Source of the DNA: Nocardia sp. NBC_00565
GTDB taxonomy: Bacteria > Actinomycetota > Actinomycetes > Mycobacteriales > Mycobacteriaceae
Assembly (NCBI RefSeq): GCF_036345915.1
Contig: NZ_CP107785.1
Coordinates: 1,860,001-1,924,000 of the forward strand
DNA length: 64,000 nt
Reading direction: 5' to 3'
Below, piece after piece: positions 1 through 10,541 of this stretch. Numbering within the stretch: the stretch's first letter is position 1; the number at the start of each line of letters is the position of its first letter. The notes under the pieces are model-generated. The model saw only the letters and a program-made list of their open reading frames with translations. It made no database searches and had not been told where the DNA came from. Both the position numbers and the translations under genes were made by a program.

Positions 1-11
1 AACCGGGGTCG

Positions 12-707
12 GTGGGGTATGCACGGGCTGTGACAACCGAATCGGGGAAGACGGAACCAGGCGAACGCGCCGACTCCGGCACGGGCGCGCAGGGCACCGC
101 GGGCGACCCGGCCGGGGGCGGCATCTTCGCCGACCGCATCCTCACCGTGCCGAATGTCTTGAGCGTGCTGCGACTAGCGGGCGTTCCGCTGTTCGTATGG
201 TTGCTGCTGGTGGTGCGGGCCGACGGCTGGGCATTCGCGCTGCTGGTGGCCAGCGGCGTCACCGACTTCCTGGACGGCAAGCTGGCCCGGTTGCTCGACC
301 AGTCCTCGCGGCTCGGCGCGCTGCTCGACCCGTTCGTGGATCGGCTCTACCTGGTGACCACGCTGGTGACCTTCGTGATCCGCGGGCTGATCCCGTGGTG
401 GGTCGCGGTGATCCTGATCGGCCGCGACGCGATCCTGACCGTGACTCTTTCGGTGTACAAACGTCGCGAACTGGACCCGCCGGAGGTGATCTACCTCGGC
501 AAAGCGGCCACCTTCGCACTCATGTCCGCGCTACCGTGGCTGCTCGCCGGTCAGATGGATTGGGCGCTGGCAGGTTTCGGCCGTGCCTTCGGCGGGGCAT
601 TCCTGGTCTGGGGCACGGCGGTGTATGTGTGGACCGGCGTGCTCTACATATGGAAAGCTTTCGCCGTCGCGCGAGCGATACCGGCTGTGCCACACCGCAG
701 TGAGTAG
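12..707 (+). CDS. CDP-alcohol phosphatidyltransferase family membrane protein (PgsA2-like)
   Basis: Transfers an alcohol onto the phosphatidyl group of a CDP-activated lipid in the membrane. The family signature is complete: D85, D88-G89, A92-R93, G102, D106 and D110 (numbering from the GTG at 12), followed by several hydrophobic membrane segments to the C-terminus. The first 35 residues are polar and low-complexity. A GTG at 30 is an equally good start, with GGTGGGG upstream, and would give 225 aa. The position just before gcvH and garA matches Rv1822 (pgsA2) of M. tuberculosis. The alcohol substrate (glycerol phosphate, inositol phosphate or other) cannot be read from the sequence. Confidence 0.85.
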   Translation: MGYARAVTTESGKTEPGERADSGTGAQGTAGDPAGGGIFADRILTVPNVLSVLRLAGVPLFVWLLLVVRADGWAFALLVASGVTDFLDGKLARLLDQSSRLGALLDPFVDRLYLVTTLVTFVIRGLIPWWVAVILIGRDAILTVTLSVYKRRELDPPEVIYLGKAATFALMSALPWLLAGQMDWALAGFGRAFGGAFLVWGTAVYVWTGVLYIWKAFAVARAIPAVPHRSE

Positions 708-729
708 CGATTAGAGTTGGCTCGTACAC

Positions 730-764
730 CCGTAGCGACTGCTTGCCGGTCGCTCGAAACGATC
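730..764 (+). repeat. dispersed 25-bp element, copy A (upstream of gcvH)
   Basis: Core CCGTAGCGACTGCTTGC followed by CGGTCGCT, then CGAAACGATC. The core holds an inverted repeat AGCGAC / GTCGCT around nine bases. The same core occurs at 10181-10210 and 57733-57760 on the other strand, and a degenerate copy follows at 773. It lies about 73 nt before the gcvH start and reads towards gcvH. Confidence 0.75.
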
Positions 765-772
765 ATCAACAT

Positions 773-802
773 GGACTGCTTGTAGGTCGCTCGAAGACGA
801 TC
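773..802 (+). repeat. dispersed element, degenerate copy B (tandem to copy A)
   Basis: GGACTGCTTGTAGGTCGCTC then GAAGACGATC repeats copy A from its ACTGCTTG core through the GACGATC tail with a few substitutions, 40 bp downstream. It ends about 25 nt before the gcvH GTG, so it lies in or next to the likely 5' leader. Confidence 0.65.
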
Positions 803-826
803 GGCGGCGACTGGAAAGGACGGCCT

Positions 827-1225
827 GTGACCCAGATCCCCGAGGATCTGCGCTACACCGAGGAGCACGAGTGGGTGCAGCGGATGGGCCCGACCCGGGT
901 TCGGGTGGGCATCACCGACTACGCCCAGTCTCAACTCGGTGACGTTGTGTTCGTACAGCTGCCCGATGTGGACAAGGATGTGGCCGCCGCGGACAGCATC
1001 GCCGAGGTGGAGTCGACCAAGAGCGTCTCCGACATCTACGCCCCGCTCGCCGCGAAAATCGTTGCGGTGAACGAGGATCTGACGTCGACGCCGGAAACGT
1101 TGAATACCGATCCCTACGGTGCCGGGTGGATCTTCGAGCTCGAGTTGAGCGACGAGGCCGGCGCGGATGCGGCACTCGGTGAACTGCTGGATGCCGCAGG
1201 TTATCAAGGAGTTATCGGGGGCTGA
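827..1225 (+). CDS. gcvH: glycine cleavage system H protein
   Basis: Lipoyl carrier of the glycine cleavage complex; it shuttles the aminomethyl group between the P, T and L proteins. The lipoylation motif EVESTKSVSD is intact with the acceptor at Lys65, and the 132-aa length is normal. An upstream in-frame start at 743 exists, but the GTG at 827 has GGAAAGGA seven bases before it and begins at the usual N-terminus (TQIPEDLRYT). It is separated from gcvP by garA and three other genes, as in mycobacteria. Two copies of a dispersed element occupy the upstream region. No glycine riboswitch lies in front of this gene. Confidence 0.95.
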   Translation: MTQIPEDLRYTEEHEWVQRMGPTRVRVGITDYAQSQLGDVVFVQLPDVDKDVAAADSIAEVESTKSVSDIYAPLAAKIVAVNEDLTSTPETLNTDPYGAGWIFELELSDEAGADAALGELLDAAGYQGVIGG

Positions 1226-1395
1226 CCAAGCCTTCCCGGTTCTACCTGCACGGGTACGCCCTGGCAGGGTACGGTCAATGCCAACAGATGTGCCGGTGCT
1301 CGAAAGCCGGTGTTCTAGCGCCAGGATCCCCAGGTCGTGGCGGTAAAGGCATCACCTGCTTGCATGGATAATCAGGTTCGAGGAGGAGAGAAACG

Positions 1396-1881
1396 GTGAG
1401 CGAGAACAAAGACCCGGGTTACGGGGAGACCGCGGCCGAGACGACGTCGGTCTTCCGCGCGGATTTCCTGAACGAGGTCGACGCGTCGCGCTCCGCTGAG
1501 GCGACCGGCGAACAGCCGGTCCAAGGGGTCGAGGGTCTGCCTGTTGGTGCTGCCCTCTTGGTCGTCAAGCGCGGCCCGAACGCGGGCTCGCGGTTCCTGC
1601 TCGATCAGCCGACCACGTCGGCGGGGCGCCATCCCGACAGTGACATCTTTCTCGATGACGTCACCGTCAGCCGTCGGCACGCCGAATTCCGGCAGGACGA
1701 CGATTCCTTCCAGGTGGTCGATGTGGGCAGCCTCAACGGCACCTACGTCAACCGGGAGCCGGTGGACTCCTCGGAGCTGCAGAACGGTGACGAGGTACAG
1801 ATCGGCAAGTTCCGCCTCGTGTTCCTCACCGGACCGCGGGCCCAGGTGAACGAGCCGTCGGCGGGTGCGGGCAGCCTGTGA
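1396..1881 (+). CDS. garA: FHA-domain metabolic regulator GarA
   Basis: A 161-aa protein with an N-terminal phosphorylation peptide ETTSVFRADF (Thr16/Thr17) and a C-terminal FHA domain (about residues 50-145) showing GRHPDSD, SRRH and LNGTYVN. In mycobacteria and corynebacteria (OdhI) the unphosphorylated protein binds and inhibits the 2-oxoglutarate decarboxylase/dehydrogenase and controls glutamate enzymes; serine/threonine kinase phosphorylation at the ETTS motif makes the FHA domain bind its own tail and releases them. All required elements are visible here, so the same role is inferred. The GTG start has GAGGAGGAGAG just upstream. A strong palindrome follows the stop codon. Confidence 0.95.
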   Translation: MSENKDPGYGETAAETTSVFRADFLNEVDASRSAEATGEQPVQGVEGLPVGAALLVVKRGPNAGSRFLLDQPTTSAGRHPDSDIFLDDVTVSRRHAEFRQDDDSFQVVDVGSLNGTYVNREPVDSSELQNGDEVQIGKFRLVFLTGPRAQVNEPSAGAGSL

Positions 1882-1886
1882 CATCA

Positions 1887-1908
1887 CCGGCACGGGTACC
1901 CGTGCCGG
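1887..1908 (+). terminator. hairpin after garA
   Basis: CCGGCACGGG and CCCGTGCCGG form a perfect palindrome around TA, six bases after the garA stop. There is no T-run, so termination is inferred from the hairpin alone. Confidence 0.5.
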
Positions 1909-1953
1909 CCGTGTTGTCAGGAAAGACTGCTGTGTCATGAAAGACTCGATGCT

Positions 1954-2790
1954 ATGACGGGCGCGGCGCAGTGGGCTCGTGGAGGTATGTCGATCGGCTC
2001 CGTGCTGGACCTGCTGCGACCGGACTTCCCGGATGTCACCATCTCGAAGATCCGGTTCCTCGAAGCCGAAGGGCTGATCAGACCCGAGCGCACACCGTCG
2101 GGTTATCGCAGGTTCTCGATCGCGGACTGTGAACGGCTCAGGTTCGTCCTGACCGCACAGCGCGATCAGTACTTGCCGCTGAAGGTGATCAAGGAACAAC
2201 TCGAAGCGATCGACAGCGGTGCGGCGACGCTCGGTGTGCGGGAAGCCCGCGCCCGGGCGCACTCCGGCCGCAATGGTGGCGCGGAGGCCGGGCACGCGGT
2301 GCCCGACTCCGAGCACACCGCAACACCTTCGGCGTCCAACACCGCGCACGCCGTGCTGCCGCGCAAACTCGGCGTCGTGCCCGGTGAGATCTCGCCCGAC
2401 GAGCTGCGATTCGATCACGAAATCCGGCTCACCCGGGCGGATCTGCTGGCCCAGGCCGAGATCGACGAGAGGTTTCTCGCCGATCTGGTCCGGGCCAATC
2501 TGATCACCCCCGGGGCTGCGGGCTTCTTCGACGCGGACGCGGTGACATTGGCCAGGACCGCCAAGGCGATGGCCGAATTCGGGTTGGAGGCACGGCATTT
2601 GCGCGCCTTCAAACTGGCGGCGGACCGCGAGGCCGCGTTGGTCGCGCAGATCGCCGCCCCGATCGCCAAGAGTCGCGACGCCGGTGCCAGGGCGCGTGCC
2701 GAGGAGACGGTGCGCGAACTCGCGGCGTTGTCGCTGACCCTGCACACCTGTCTGGTGAAGGCATCGGTCCGGTCCTCGCTCGGCGGCTGA
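1954..2790 (+). CDS. MerR-family transcriptional regulator (Rv1828-like)
   Basis: Winged-helix MerR domain at about residues 10-80: it opens MSIGSVLDLLRPDFPDVTIS, followed by the recognition features RFLEAEGLIRPERTPSGYRR. A long linker (about 90-130) leads to a C-terminal effector/dimer domain. The cysteine set of metal sensors is absent. The position between garA and the DUF151 gene is that of Rv1828. A second in-frame ATG at 1987 (MSIGS) could be the start; the ATG at 1954 has no clear ribosome site, so the first 11 residues are uncertain. Targets are not evident. Confidence 0.85.
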   Translation: MTGAAQWARGGMSIGSVLDLLRPDFPDVTISKIRFLEAEGLIRPERTPSGYRRFSIADCERLRFVLTAQRDQYLPLKVIKEQLEAIDSGAATLGVREARARAHSGRNGGAEAGHAVPDSEHTATPSASNTAHAVLPRKLGVVPGEISPDELRFDHEIRLTRADLLAQAEIDERFLADLVRANLITPGAAGFFDADAVTLARTAKAMAEFGLEARHLRAFKLAADREAALVAQIAAPIAKSRDAGARARAEETVRELAALSLTLHTCLVKASVRSSLGG

Positions 2791-2961
2791 GATTTCCGCC
2801 GGGTTCCTTCGAGGTTTCGCTTTGCGTTCCAGACGGACAACACGCGGATTTCGGCTGTGCACACGGAATGCTGCACGCCTCGAGGTTCGCTTAGACTCGT
2901 GGTACGGCGAGCTCTGCAGCGGTCATGCCGGGCGGCCGGCGATTCATTGGGAGGCAGTGCG

Positions 2962-3435
2962 ATGAGTGAGATGCGCGTAATCGGCATTCGTGTCGAGCAG
3001 CCACAGAACCAACCCGTGCTGCTGCTCCGCGAGGCCTCGGGGGACAGGTACCTGCCGATCTGGATCGGGCAGGCCGAGGCGACCGCGATCGTGCTCGAAC
3101 AGGAGGGGGTGACCCCGATCCGTCCGCTGACCCACGATCTGATCAAGATCTTGATCACCGATCTCGGGCACACCCTCAAGGAAGTGCGGATCGTCGATCT
3201 GCAGGAGGGCACCTTCTACGCGGATCTGGTTTTCGAGAACGATGTGCGGATCTCGGCGCGGCCATCGGATTCGGTAGCGATCGCCTTGCGGGTCGGTTGC
3301 CCGATCTATGCCGAGGAGCCGGTGCTGGAGGAGGCCGGGCTGGTCATGCCGGATGAGCGCGAGGACGAAGTGGAGAAGTTCAAGGAGTTCCTCGAGTCCG
3401 TCTCGCCCGACGACTTCAAGGCCACCGATAGCTGA
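2962..3435 (+). CDS. DUF151 / bifunctional-nuclease-fold protein (Rv1829-like)
   Basis: A 157-aa protein made of one DUF151 domain, recognisable by LPIWIGQAEATAI, the RPLTHDL segment and the RPSDSVAIALR core, with an acidic tail. The family includes plant and bacterial proteins described as bifunctional nucleases, but in actinobacteria the function is unsettled. The ATG at 2962 has GGGAGG eight bases upstream and is preferred to an in-frame start at 2857. It sits between two MerR genes, a conserved arrangement (Rv1828-Rv1829-Rv1830). Confidence 0.9.
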   Translation: MSEMRVIGIRVEQPQNQPVLLLREASGDRYLPIWIGQAEATAIVLEQEGVTPIRPLTHDLIKILITDLGHTLKEVRIVDLQEGTFYADLVFENDVRISARPSDSVAIALRVGCPIYAEEPVLEEAGLVMPDEREDEVEKFKEFLESVSPDDFKATDS

Positions 3436-3666
3436 CTTGACCGGCTGTTCGACCGTTTTCGGTCGGGTGTGCCCATATTTCTGCTGGCCCTCAAGTAGAG
3501 GTCGAGACTCCTACCGCGCGTCGCGTTTGGTCCGACGATGCCGCTCCCGGGAGAATCATGGGGAGTAATCTCGATAGTTGGGCCACGTCCGTTATGGCCG
3601 GTCGTTGGTCGTTACGGAGCCGGGTCATCGATGAGGCTAGGCGTCGGCGAAGCAAGGGAGTGGTCA

Positions 3667-4230
3667 GTGGCAGAGCAATCGCAGGATGTGGTACAGCCAG
3701 GCCTGTTCCCGGACGACTCGGTACCTGATGATCTAGTCGGCTACCGCGTGCCCAGCGCATGCCAGGTGGCCGGGATCACCTACCGGCAGCTCGACTACTG
3801 GGCGCGGACCGGACTGGTCGTGCCCTCCATCCGGGGCGCCGCGGGCTCGGGTAGCCAGCGGCTGTATTCGTTCAAGGACATTCTGGTCCTGAAGATCGTG
3901 AAGCGACTATTGGACGCCGGGATCTCGCTACAGAACATCCGGATAGCCGTGGACCATCTGCGCAGCCGCGGCGTACAGGATCTGGCGGGCATCACGCTGT
4001 TCTCCGACGGTACCTCGGTCTACGAGTGCACCTCGCCCGAGGAGGTAGTCGATTTACTGCAGGGTGGGCAGGGCGTCTTCGGGATCGCGGTCAGCGGCGC
4101 CATGCGGGAACTGACCGGAGCCATCGCCAACTTCCCGGCCGAGCGGGCCGTCAGCGGCAGCGCCAGTGAACGGCCCGAGGACGAACTGTCCTTCCGTCGC
4201 AAGGCGCGGATGAATCGGAAGACCGGCTAG
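3667..4230 (+). CDS. MerR-family transcriptional regulator (Rv1830-like)
   Basis: A 187-aa protein from the GTG at 3667, which has AAGGGAG seven bases upstream; longer in-frame starts from 3538 have no such site. The MerR helix-turn-helix covers about residues 27-95: YRVPSACQVAGITYRQLDYW, then ARTGLVVPSIRGAAGSGSQR, then the KRLLDAGISLQNIR helix. The C-terminal part (VYECTSPEEVVDLLQGGQG) is the small effector-like region typical of Rv1830. It is followed by a terminator hairpin and then the glycine riboswitch of gcvP. Ligand and targets are unknown. Confidence 0.88.
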   Translation: MAEQSQDVVQPGLFPDDSVPDDLVGYRVPSACQVAGITYRQLDYWARTGLVVPSIRGAAGSGSQRLYSFKDILVLKIVKRLLDAGISLQNIRIAVDHLRSRGVQDLAGITLFSDGTSVYECTSPEEVVDLLQGGQGVFGIAVSGAMRELTGAIANFPAERAVSGSASERPEDELSFRRKARMNRKTG

Positions 4231-4245
4231 AGATCAGGATGTCGA

Positions 4246-4280
4246 GTGCCCGTCGCTGCTGCGGCGGGCACGGCGCTTTT
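4246..4280 (+). terminator. intrinsic-type terminator after the second MerR gene
   Basis: GTGCCCGTCGC and GCGGCGGGCAC pair over 11 positions with one G-U, around the loop TGCT, and are followed by GGCGCTTTT. It separates the garA/MerR cluster from the riboswitch transcript. Confidence 0.7.
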
Positions 4281-4382
4281 ACCCCACAGCTCGGCCCGGA
4301 GTGACGAGGGCGACACGGTCGGGCAGGGTCCAGTGGCGTCATTCGTTGCGCGCGCGGCATAAACTGACCATGCGTCGCCGCC

Positions 4383-4600
4383 GTGCGGGAGAGTCCCGGC
4401 CTTCACAAGAGGTCCGGGCGCCGAAGGAGCAGCACCTCCCCGTCAATCTCTCAGGCAGCAAGGACCGTACGGGCTTCGACGTCTCTGGAAAGTGGTGACA
4501 ACCGCGCAGCGCGGTGGTCACCCGCCCATGGGGAAAGGGGCCCGGCCGGTGTGGTCGTTGGTCCTGAATCTCTCAGGCTCCACGACAGAGGGGGAGGGCT
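4383..4600 (+). promoter_or_regulatory. tandem glycine riboswitch upstream of gcvP
   Basis: Aptamer 1 (about 4383-4492) contains the conserved GCGGGAGAGTCCCGGC start, the GCCGAAGGAGCA loop, ATCTCTCAGGCAGCAAGGAC and the closing CTCTGGAAAG. A short linker leads to aptamer 2 (about 4500-4600) with GGGGAAAGGGGC, AATCTCTCAGGC and GACAGAGGG. Two consecutive aptamers are the classic glycine-sensing arrangement. The first codon of gcvP follows 49 bases later. Aptamer 2 departs from consensus in its GAAGG loop (GGAAAGG). In this family the riboswitch usually turns glycine catabolism on when glycine is plentiful; that direction is inferred here. Confidence 0.93.
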
Positions 4601-4648
4601 GGTACCCGTCGACCGCCGTTGGTCGACCCGCCCGACCTTGGAGCTGCC

Positions 4649-7465
<2,817 letters not shown>

Positions 7466-7471
7466 CGGCTG

Positions 7472-7509
7472 CCGAGCCGCACCTCGACCCCGTTGCAGGT
7501 GCGGCTCGG
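7472..7509. terminator. bidirectional terminator hairpin between convergent genes
   Basis: CCGAGCCGCACCT and AGGTGCGGCTCGG form a perfect 13-bp stem around a 12-base loop, between the gcvP stop and the stop of the convergent gene at 7530. Confidence 0.75.
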
Positions 7510-7529
7510 TGAGCGATGCCGCCGAGAGG

Positions 7530-8210
7530 TCAGGCGGGGCTCGGGCTGGGTTCGGGTTCGAGCTCGGCGAATTCGCTGAGGGCTTCGATTCCTAGTTCGG
7601 CGCGGGTGGCGTCGATGACGGCGCGTTCGTCTTGGACGGTGTTGGCGATCGCCTTGTGCCAGAGGGCGCGGATCGCGTTGACGTCGTCCATGGTCGCCTC
7701 GACGTCGAGTTCGACGTTGAGGCGTTGCACGGTGATGCTCTGCGCCGCGGTGAGTGTGCGGAGCAGATCTTCACAGCGATTGGAGATCTTGGGGTTGGAC
7801 AGCACGCGGAGTTTGGTGATGAAGCTGTTGCACGCCGAGATGCTCTCCTGCACCTGCTTGCCGAAACGGTCCACCTCCTCGACGGATTCGGCCTTCCAAT
7901 CGAGGGTGTCCCACAGCGCTTGGCGCACGTCGGCCGCGGCCTGCAGCACCGAGGAGATCGCGGTCAGAATCTGGTCACGTCGCCATTTGTCCTGTTCGCG
8001 GCGTTCGGCGGCGGCGTTCGCGGATTCGATATTGCGTTGCGCGGCCGCGTTGGTCGTCTCGATATTGCGTTGTGCGGCATCTAATGTGGTCCGGTTGCGC
8101 TCGTCGGCCGCGGTGATCGCGTCGCGGTTCGTCCGGTTGTTGATCAGGACGCCGATGAGCGCCGCGGTGGCGACGATGAGCGAGCTGAGAAGCGGAAGCC
8201 AGGAAGTCAC
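7530..8210 (-). CDS. membrane-anchored coiled-coil protein of unknown function
   Basis: A 226-aa protein with one N-terminal membrane helix (about residues 5-23), then an uninterrupted charged helix (25-75) in which an 11-residue unit is repeated (DAAQRNIETTN, NAAAQRNIESA). The C-terminal half is a helical domain (about 75-205) followed by a PEPSPSP tail. This layout, a short anchor plus long cytoplasmic coil, suggests a scaffold, but no family could be recognised. It converges on gcvP and lies downstream of a degraded TetR fragment. Confidence 0.65.
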   Translation of the reverse strand: MTSWLPLLSSLIVATAALIGVLINNRTNRDAITAADERNRTTLDAAQRNIETTNAAAQRNIESANAAAERREQDKWRRDQILTAISSVLQAAADVRQALWDTLDWKAESVEEVDRFGKQVQESISACNSFITKLRVLSNPKISNRCEDLLRTLTAAQSITVQRLNVELDVEATMDDVNAIRALWHKAIANTVQDERAVIDATRAELGIEALSEFAELEPEPSPSPA

Positions 8211-8217
8211 CGGGAGA

Positions 8218-8469
8218 TCATCGCATTACGCGGTGCTCCAGTGCCGCCCGATCGGCACTCGGATAACACCGGCGCGGCCCAACGGTACGTCCGGCGTCGG
8301 CGACGCGAAGCGCGTCTTGCGTGGTCACCGGTTCGCAAGTGATGCAGAGTCGGTGAAAGATCGGCGCAACCGCGAAGCGAATAACTTCTTCGACATCGAC
8401 CCCGTCGGGCAGGTCGGCCCCGGCGTTCGCGCGGCGAACGATCTCGGCGACCTGCTCGCCCCACCTCAC
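8218..8469 (-). pseudogene. remnant of a TetR-type regulator (C-terminal part only)
   Basis: The 83-codon frame carries VEEVIRFAVAPIFHRLCITC then EPVTTQDALRVADAG, which matches the end of the ligand domain of many actinobacterial TetR proteins (pattern PL-Y-RLLVTGEPL). The DNA-binding domain and most of the ligand domain are missing and the tail after about residue 60 is unrelated. Its GTG overlaps the stop of the VWA gene as GTGA, so the stub may still be translated. Confidence 0.55.
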
Positions 8470-10130
8470 GGCGTCGTCAGCGCGTGCACCATCGCGGTCC
8501 CGAAGCTGATGTCGTCGGAGGTGGGCAGGCGGGTGTAGGTGCCTCCGGTTCGCTGGGCGGCGGTCTGCAGGGTTTCGGTGCCGTTGCCGCCGATGACGAT
8601 GATGTCGATGCGCACAGGGCGGGCGGAATCCGTTGCGGCGGTGAGGTCGCTGAGCAGTTTGGCGCCGGTGAGCGTGGAATCGTCGTCGGGGCCGTCGGTG
8701 ATCAGCAGGACCGAATTGGTGCGGCCCGCGGTGTATCCCTGGACGGCGGCACGATACGCGGCCAGTAGCGATGGGTAGGCCTGGTCGGTGCGGGCTTCGG
8801 TGGCCTTCACCGCGGGCAACGCCGTGTCCAGCGCGGTGCGCTGCTGGTCGCTCAGTGCGGCAGTGGGGGTTTGGACCTTGTACGGGGTGGTGCCATCGAG
8901 GTTCTTCGCGAAGGTCCAGACCCCGAGGCCGAAGTCGGGCGGCATGACATTCATCGTGGAGCTGAGGGCGCCGAGGACATTCGAGATCCGGGTGGCGGAA
9001 CCGTCGGTGTTGCCCATCGACGACGAGACGTCGACCAGCACCGTAGCCTGAACGCCGAGAACGGGATTGGCGAGGGTGGCGCGCACCTTGTCCAGTGCGG
9101 TCCTGGACGGCGCAGACACGGCGGCGGCCGGTGCGGCGGTGAATCCGGCGGCGGTGAAGGCCTGGGACTGCTGGGGTGCACGCAAGTAGTCGACAAAGAT
9201 CGAGGCGATCAGGTTCTGCGTCTTGTCCACCCAGGCCCCCGACATCAGCGCGGCCGGATGATCGGCGACCGGGGCGGTCCCCATGGGCCGGAATGCCGAT
9301 GTGCCGCCGAGCGATTTCAGTTGCTGCTCGGTAGCGGCCACCGCGTGGATGGTCGAACCCGCACCGTCGAGCCCGGCCAGCGCGGCGGTGACATCCGCGG
9401 CCTGCGGCGCCTTGGCGGCCAGCCCGGAGATCGCGGCGACGACCTGGCCGGACTGTGCGGCCGCATCGCTGAGCGGATCGGTGCCCGACACCGTGGCGCC
9501 GACGGCGGCCGCGGCCGCCACCGTGGCGTCACCCGGCGGCAGCGCCATCCGCAGTCCACCCCAGCCGGTGAGCCCCACCTCATCGAGCGAACCCTGTTGC
9601 AGCCGTGGCAGATCCAACCAGGTGACCTTGGCCTGTTCGAGCGCTTGCCGCAGGTCGTCGGGGACGGCGAGCACGATCGGCGTCGTCGCGACCGGCACCG
9701 GAGTGCCCTCGATCAGGCCGGGGACGCGCATGGATTCGATGGAGCGCATCGAATCGGCGATCCACAGTCCCGGCTGCGGACCGAGCGCGCCGTTCCACGG
9801 TGTGTTGGCGGTGAAACCGGTGATGATCGCGGCGGACGGCTGGGCGGTGACCACCACCTTCGCACAGTGATCGCGCACCTTCGGATTGGTCGCGTTGTAC
9901 CGGTCGGCGGCGGCGCGCACCGGGTCGGCGAGTTCCGGATCGACGGTCACGAACAGCGTCGAGGGCCCGTCCTTGCACTCGGCCGCGGCCGACTTGTCGC
10001 GGTTCGCCGCGCGGTCGCTGAGTTGAAAGAAGGCGAAAACGGCCGCGACTAGCAGCAAAACGGCAACCACTGCGATAACCGGACCTTTGCTGACGCCCCG
10101 GGACCTGGTTCCGCTGCGATGTGTGCCCAC
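8466..10130 (-). CDS. membrane-anchored protein with a substrate-binding-like domain and a VWA domain
   Basis: A 554-aa protein: short cytoplasmic tail, one membrane helix (about 15-35), an extracellular periplasmic-binding-protein-like region (about 45-330) and a von Willebrand A domain (about 360-550). The metal-ion site starts with D367-S369-S371 (DVSSSMG) and a later TDGPDDD follows. Such proteins are frequent in Nocardia-like genomes; the role (adhesion, cell-wall assembly) is unknown. The GTG at 10130 with GAGG upstream gives the usual HRSGTRSRG start; an in-frame ATG at 10181 and start at 10226 are possible, but would place dispersed-element copy C inside or against the coding sequence. 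Confidence 0.8.
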   Translation of the reverse strand: MGTHRSGTRSRGVSKGPVIAVVAVLLLVAAVFAFFQLSDRAANRDKSAAAECKDGPSTLFVTVDPELADPVRAAADRYNATNPKVRDHCAKVVVTAQPSAAIITGFTANTPWNGALGPQPGLWIADSMRSIESMRVPGLIEGTPVPVATTPIVLAVPDDLRQALEQAKVTWLDLPRLQQGSLDEVGLTGWGGLRMALPPGDATVAAAAAVGATVSGTDPLSDAAAQSGQVVAAISGLAAKAPQAADVTAALAGLDGAGSTIHAVAATEQQLKSLGGTSAFRPMGTAPVADHPAALMSGAWVDKTQNLIASIFVDYLRAPQQSQAFTAAGFTAAPAAAVSAPSRTALDKVRATLANPVLGVQATVLVDVSSSMGNTDGSATRISNVLGALSSTMNVMPPDFGLGVWTFAKNLDGTTPYKVQTPTAALSDQQRTALDTALPAVKATEARTDQAYPSLLAAYRAAVQGYTAGRTNSVLLITDGPDDDSTLTGAKLLSDLTAATDSARPVRIDIIVIGGNGTETLQTAAQRTGGTYTRLPTSDDISFGTAMVHALTTP

Positions 10131-10180
10131 GAACCTCAGTGTATGTTCACGCGAGATTTGCCGTGCCGGTGTGTCGACCA

Positions 10181-10210
10181 TTTCGAGCGACCTGCAAGCA
10201 GTCGCTACGG
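10181..10210 (-). repeat. dispersed 25-bp element, copy C (upstream of the VWA gene)
   Basis: Read on the minus strand it gives CCGTAGCGACTGCTTGC, then AGGTCGCTCGAAA, identical to copy A except for one base across the first 30 positions. It ends 51 nt upstream of the preferred VWA start at 10130 and is oriented towards that gene. Confidence 0.75.
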
Positions 10211-10244
10211 CGCGGCGCACCGGCACGGCGTGGCGGGCCGGAAA

Positions 10245-10514
10245 CTACGGCCGGATCATCCGCCCGCGGTCGAACTCGTGTCCGCCCCACACCCCGGACT
10301 GTCCGGTGCGCGCGGCGAATTCACCGCAGGCGTCCCGAATCGGGCAACCCGCGCAGACCTCGCGGGCGTACTCGAAGTCCTGCGACGGGTACGGGAACCA
10401 CGCCTCGTGGTTCGGGTCGCCGCGGCAGGCCGCCCGATGCCACTCCCGGGAATCCGAGAGCGGGAGCAGGTCGGTCAGATCGATAACGGCGTCGGTCTCC
10501 AATTGGACGGTCAT
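10245..10514 (-). CDS. WhiB-family iron-sulfur transcription factor
   Basis: An 89-aa protein with the four cluster-binding cysteines Cys30, Cys54, Cys57 and Cys63 (AACRG, CAGCPIRDAC) and the GVWGG turn that contacts the principal sigma factor. The C-terminus is short and lacks the AT-hook of WhiB7. Members hold a [4Fe-4S] cluster and act by binding sigma region 4. The ribosome site AAGGAGAAGG lies 6-8 bases before the ATG. It sits between an HNH gene and the VWA gene on the same strand. Confidence 0.93.
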   Translation of the reverse strand: MTVQLETDAVIDLTDLLPLSDSREWHRAACRGDPNHEAWFPYPSQDFEYAREVCAGCPIRDACGEFAARTGQSGVWGGHEFDRGRMIRP

Positions 10515-10541
10515 ATCGAGCCTTCTCCTTTCCTTCTCGGC

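Noticed and set aside
10245-10514. WhiB7-type antibiotic-resistance regulator
   Set aside because: The AT-hook that defines WhiB7 is missing; only the generic four-cysteine WhiB core and GVWGG turn are present.
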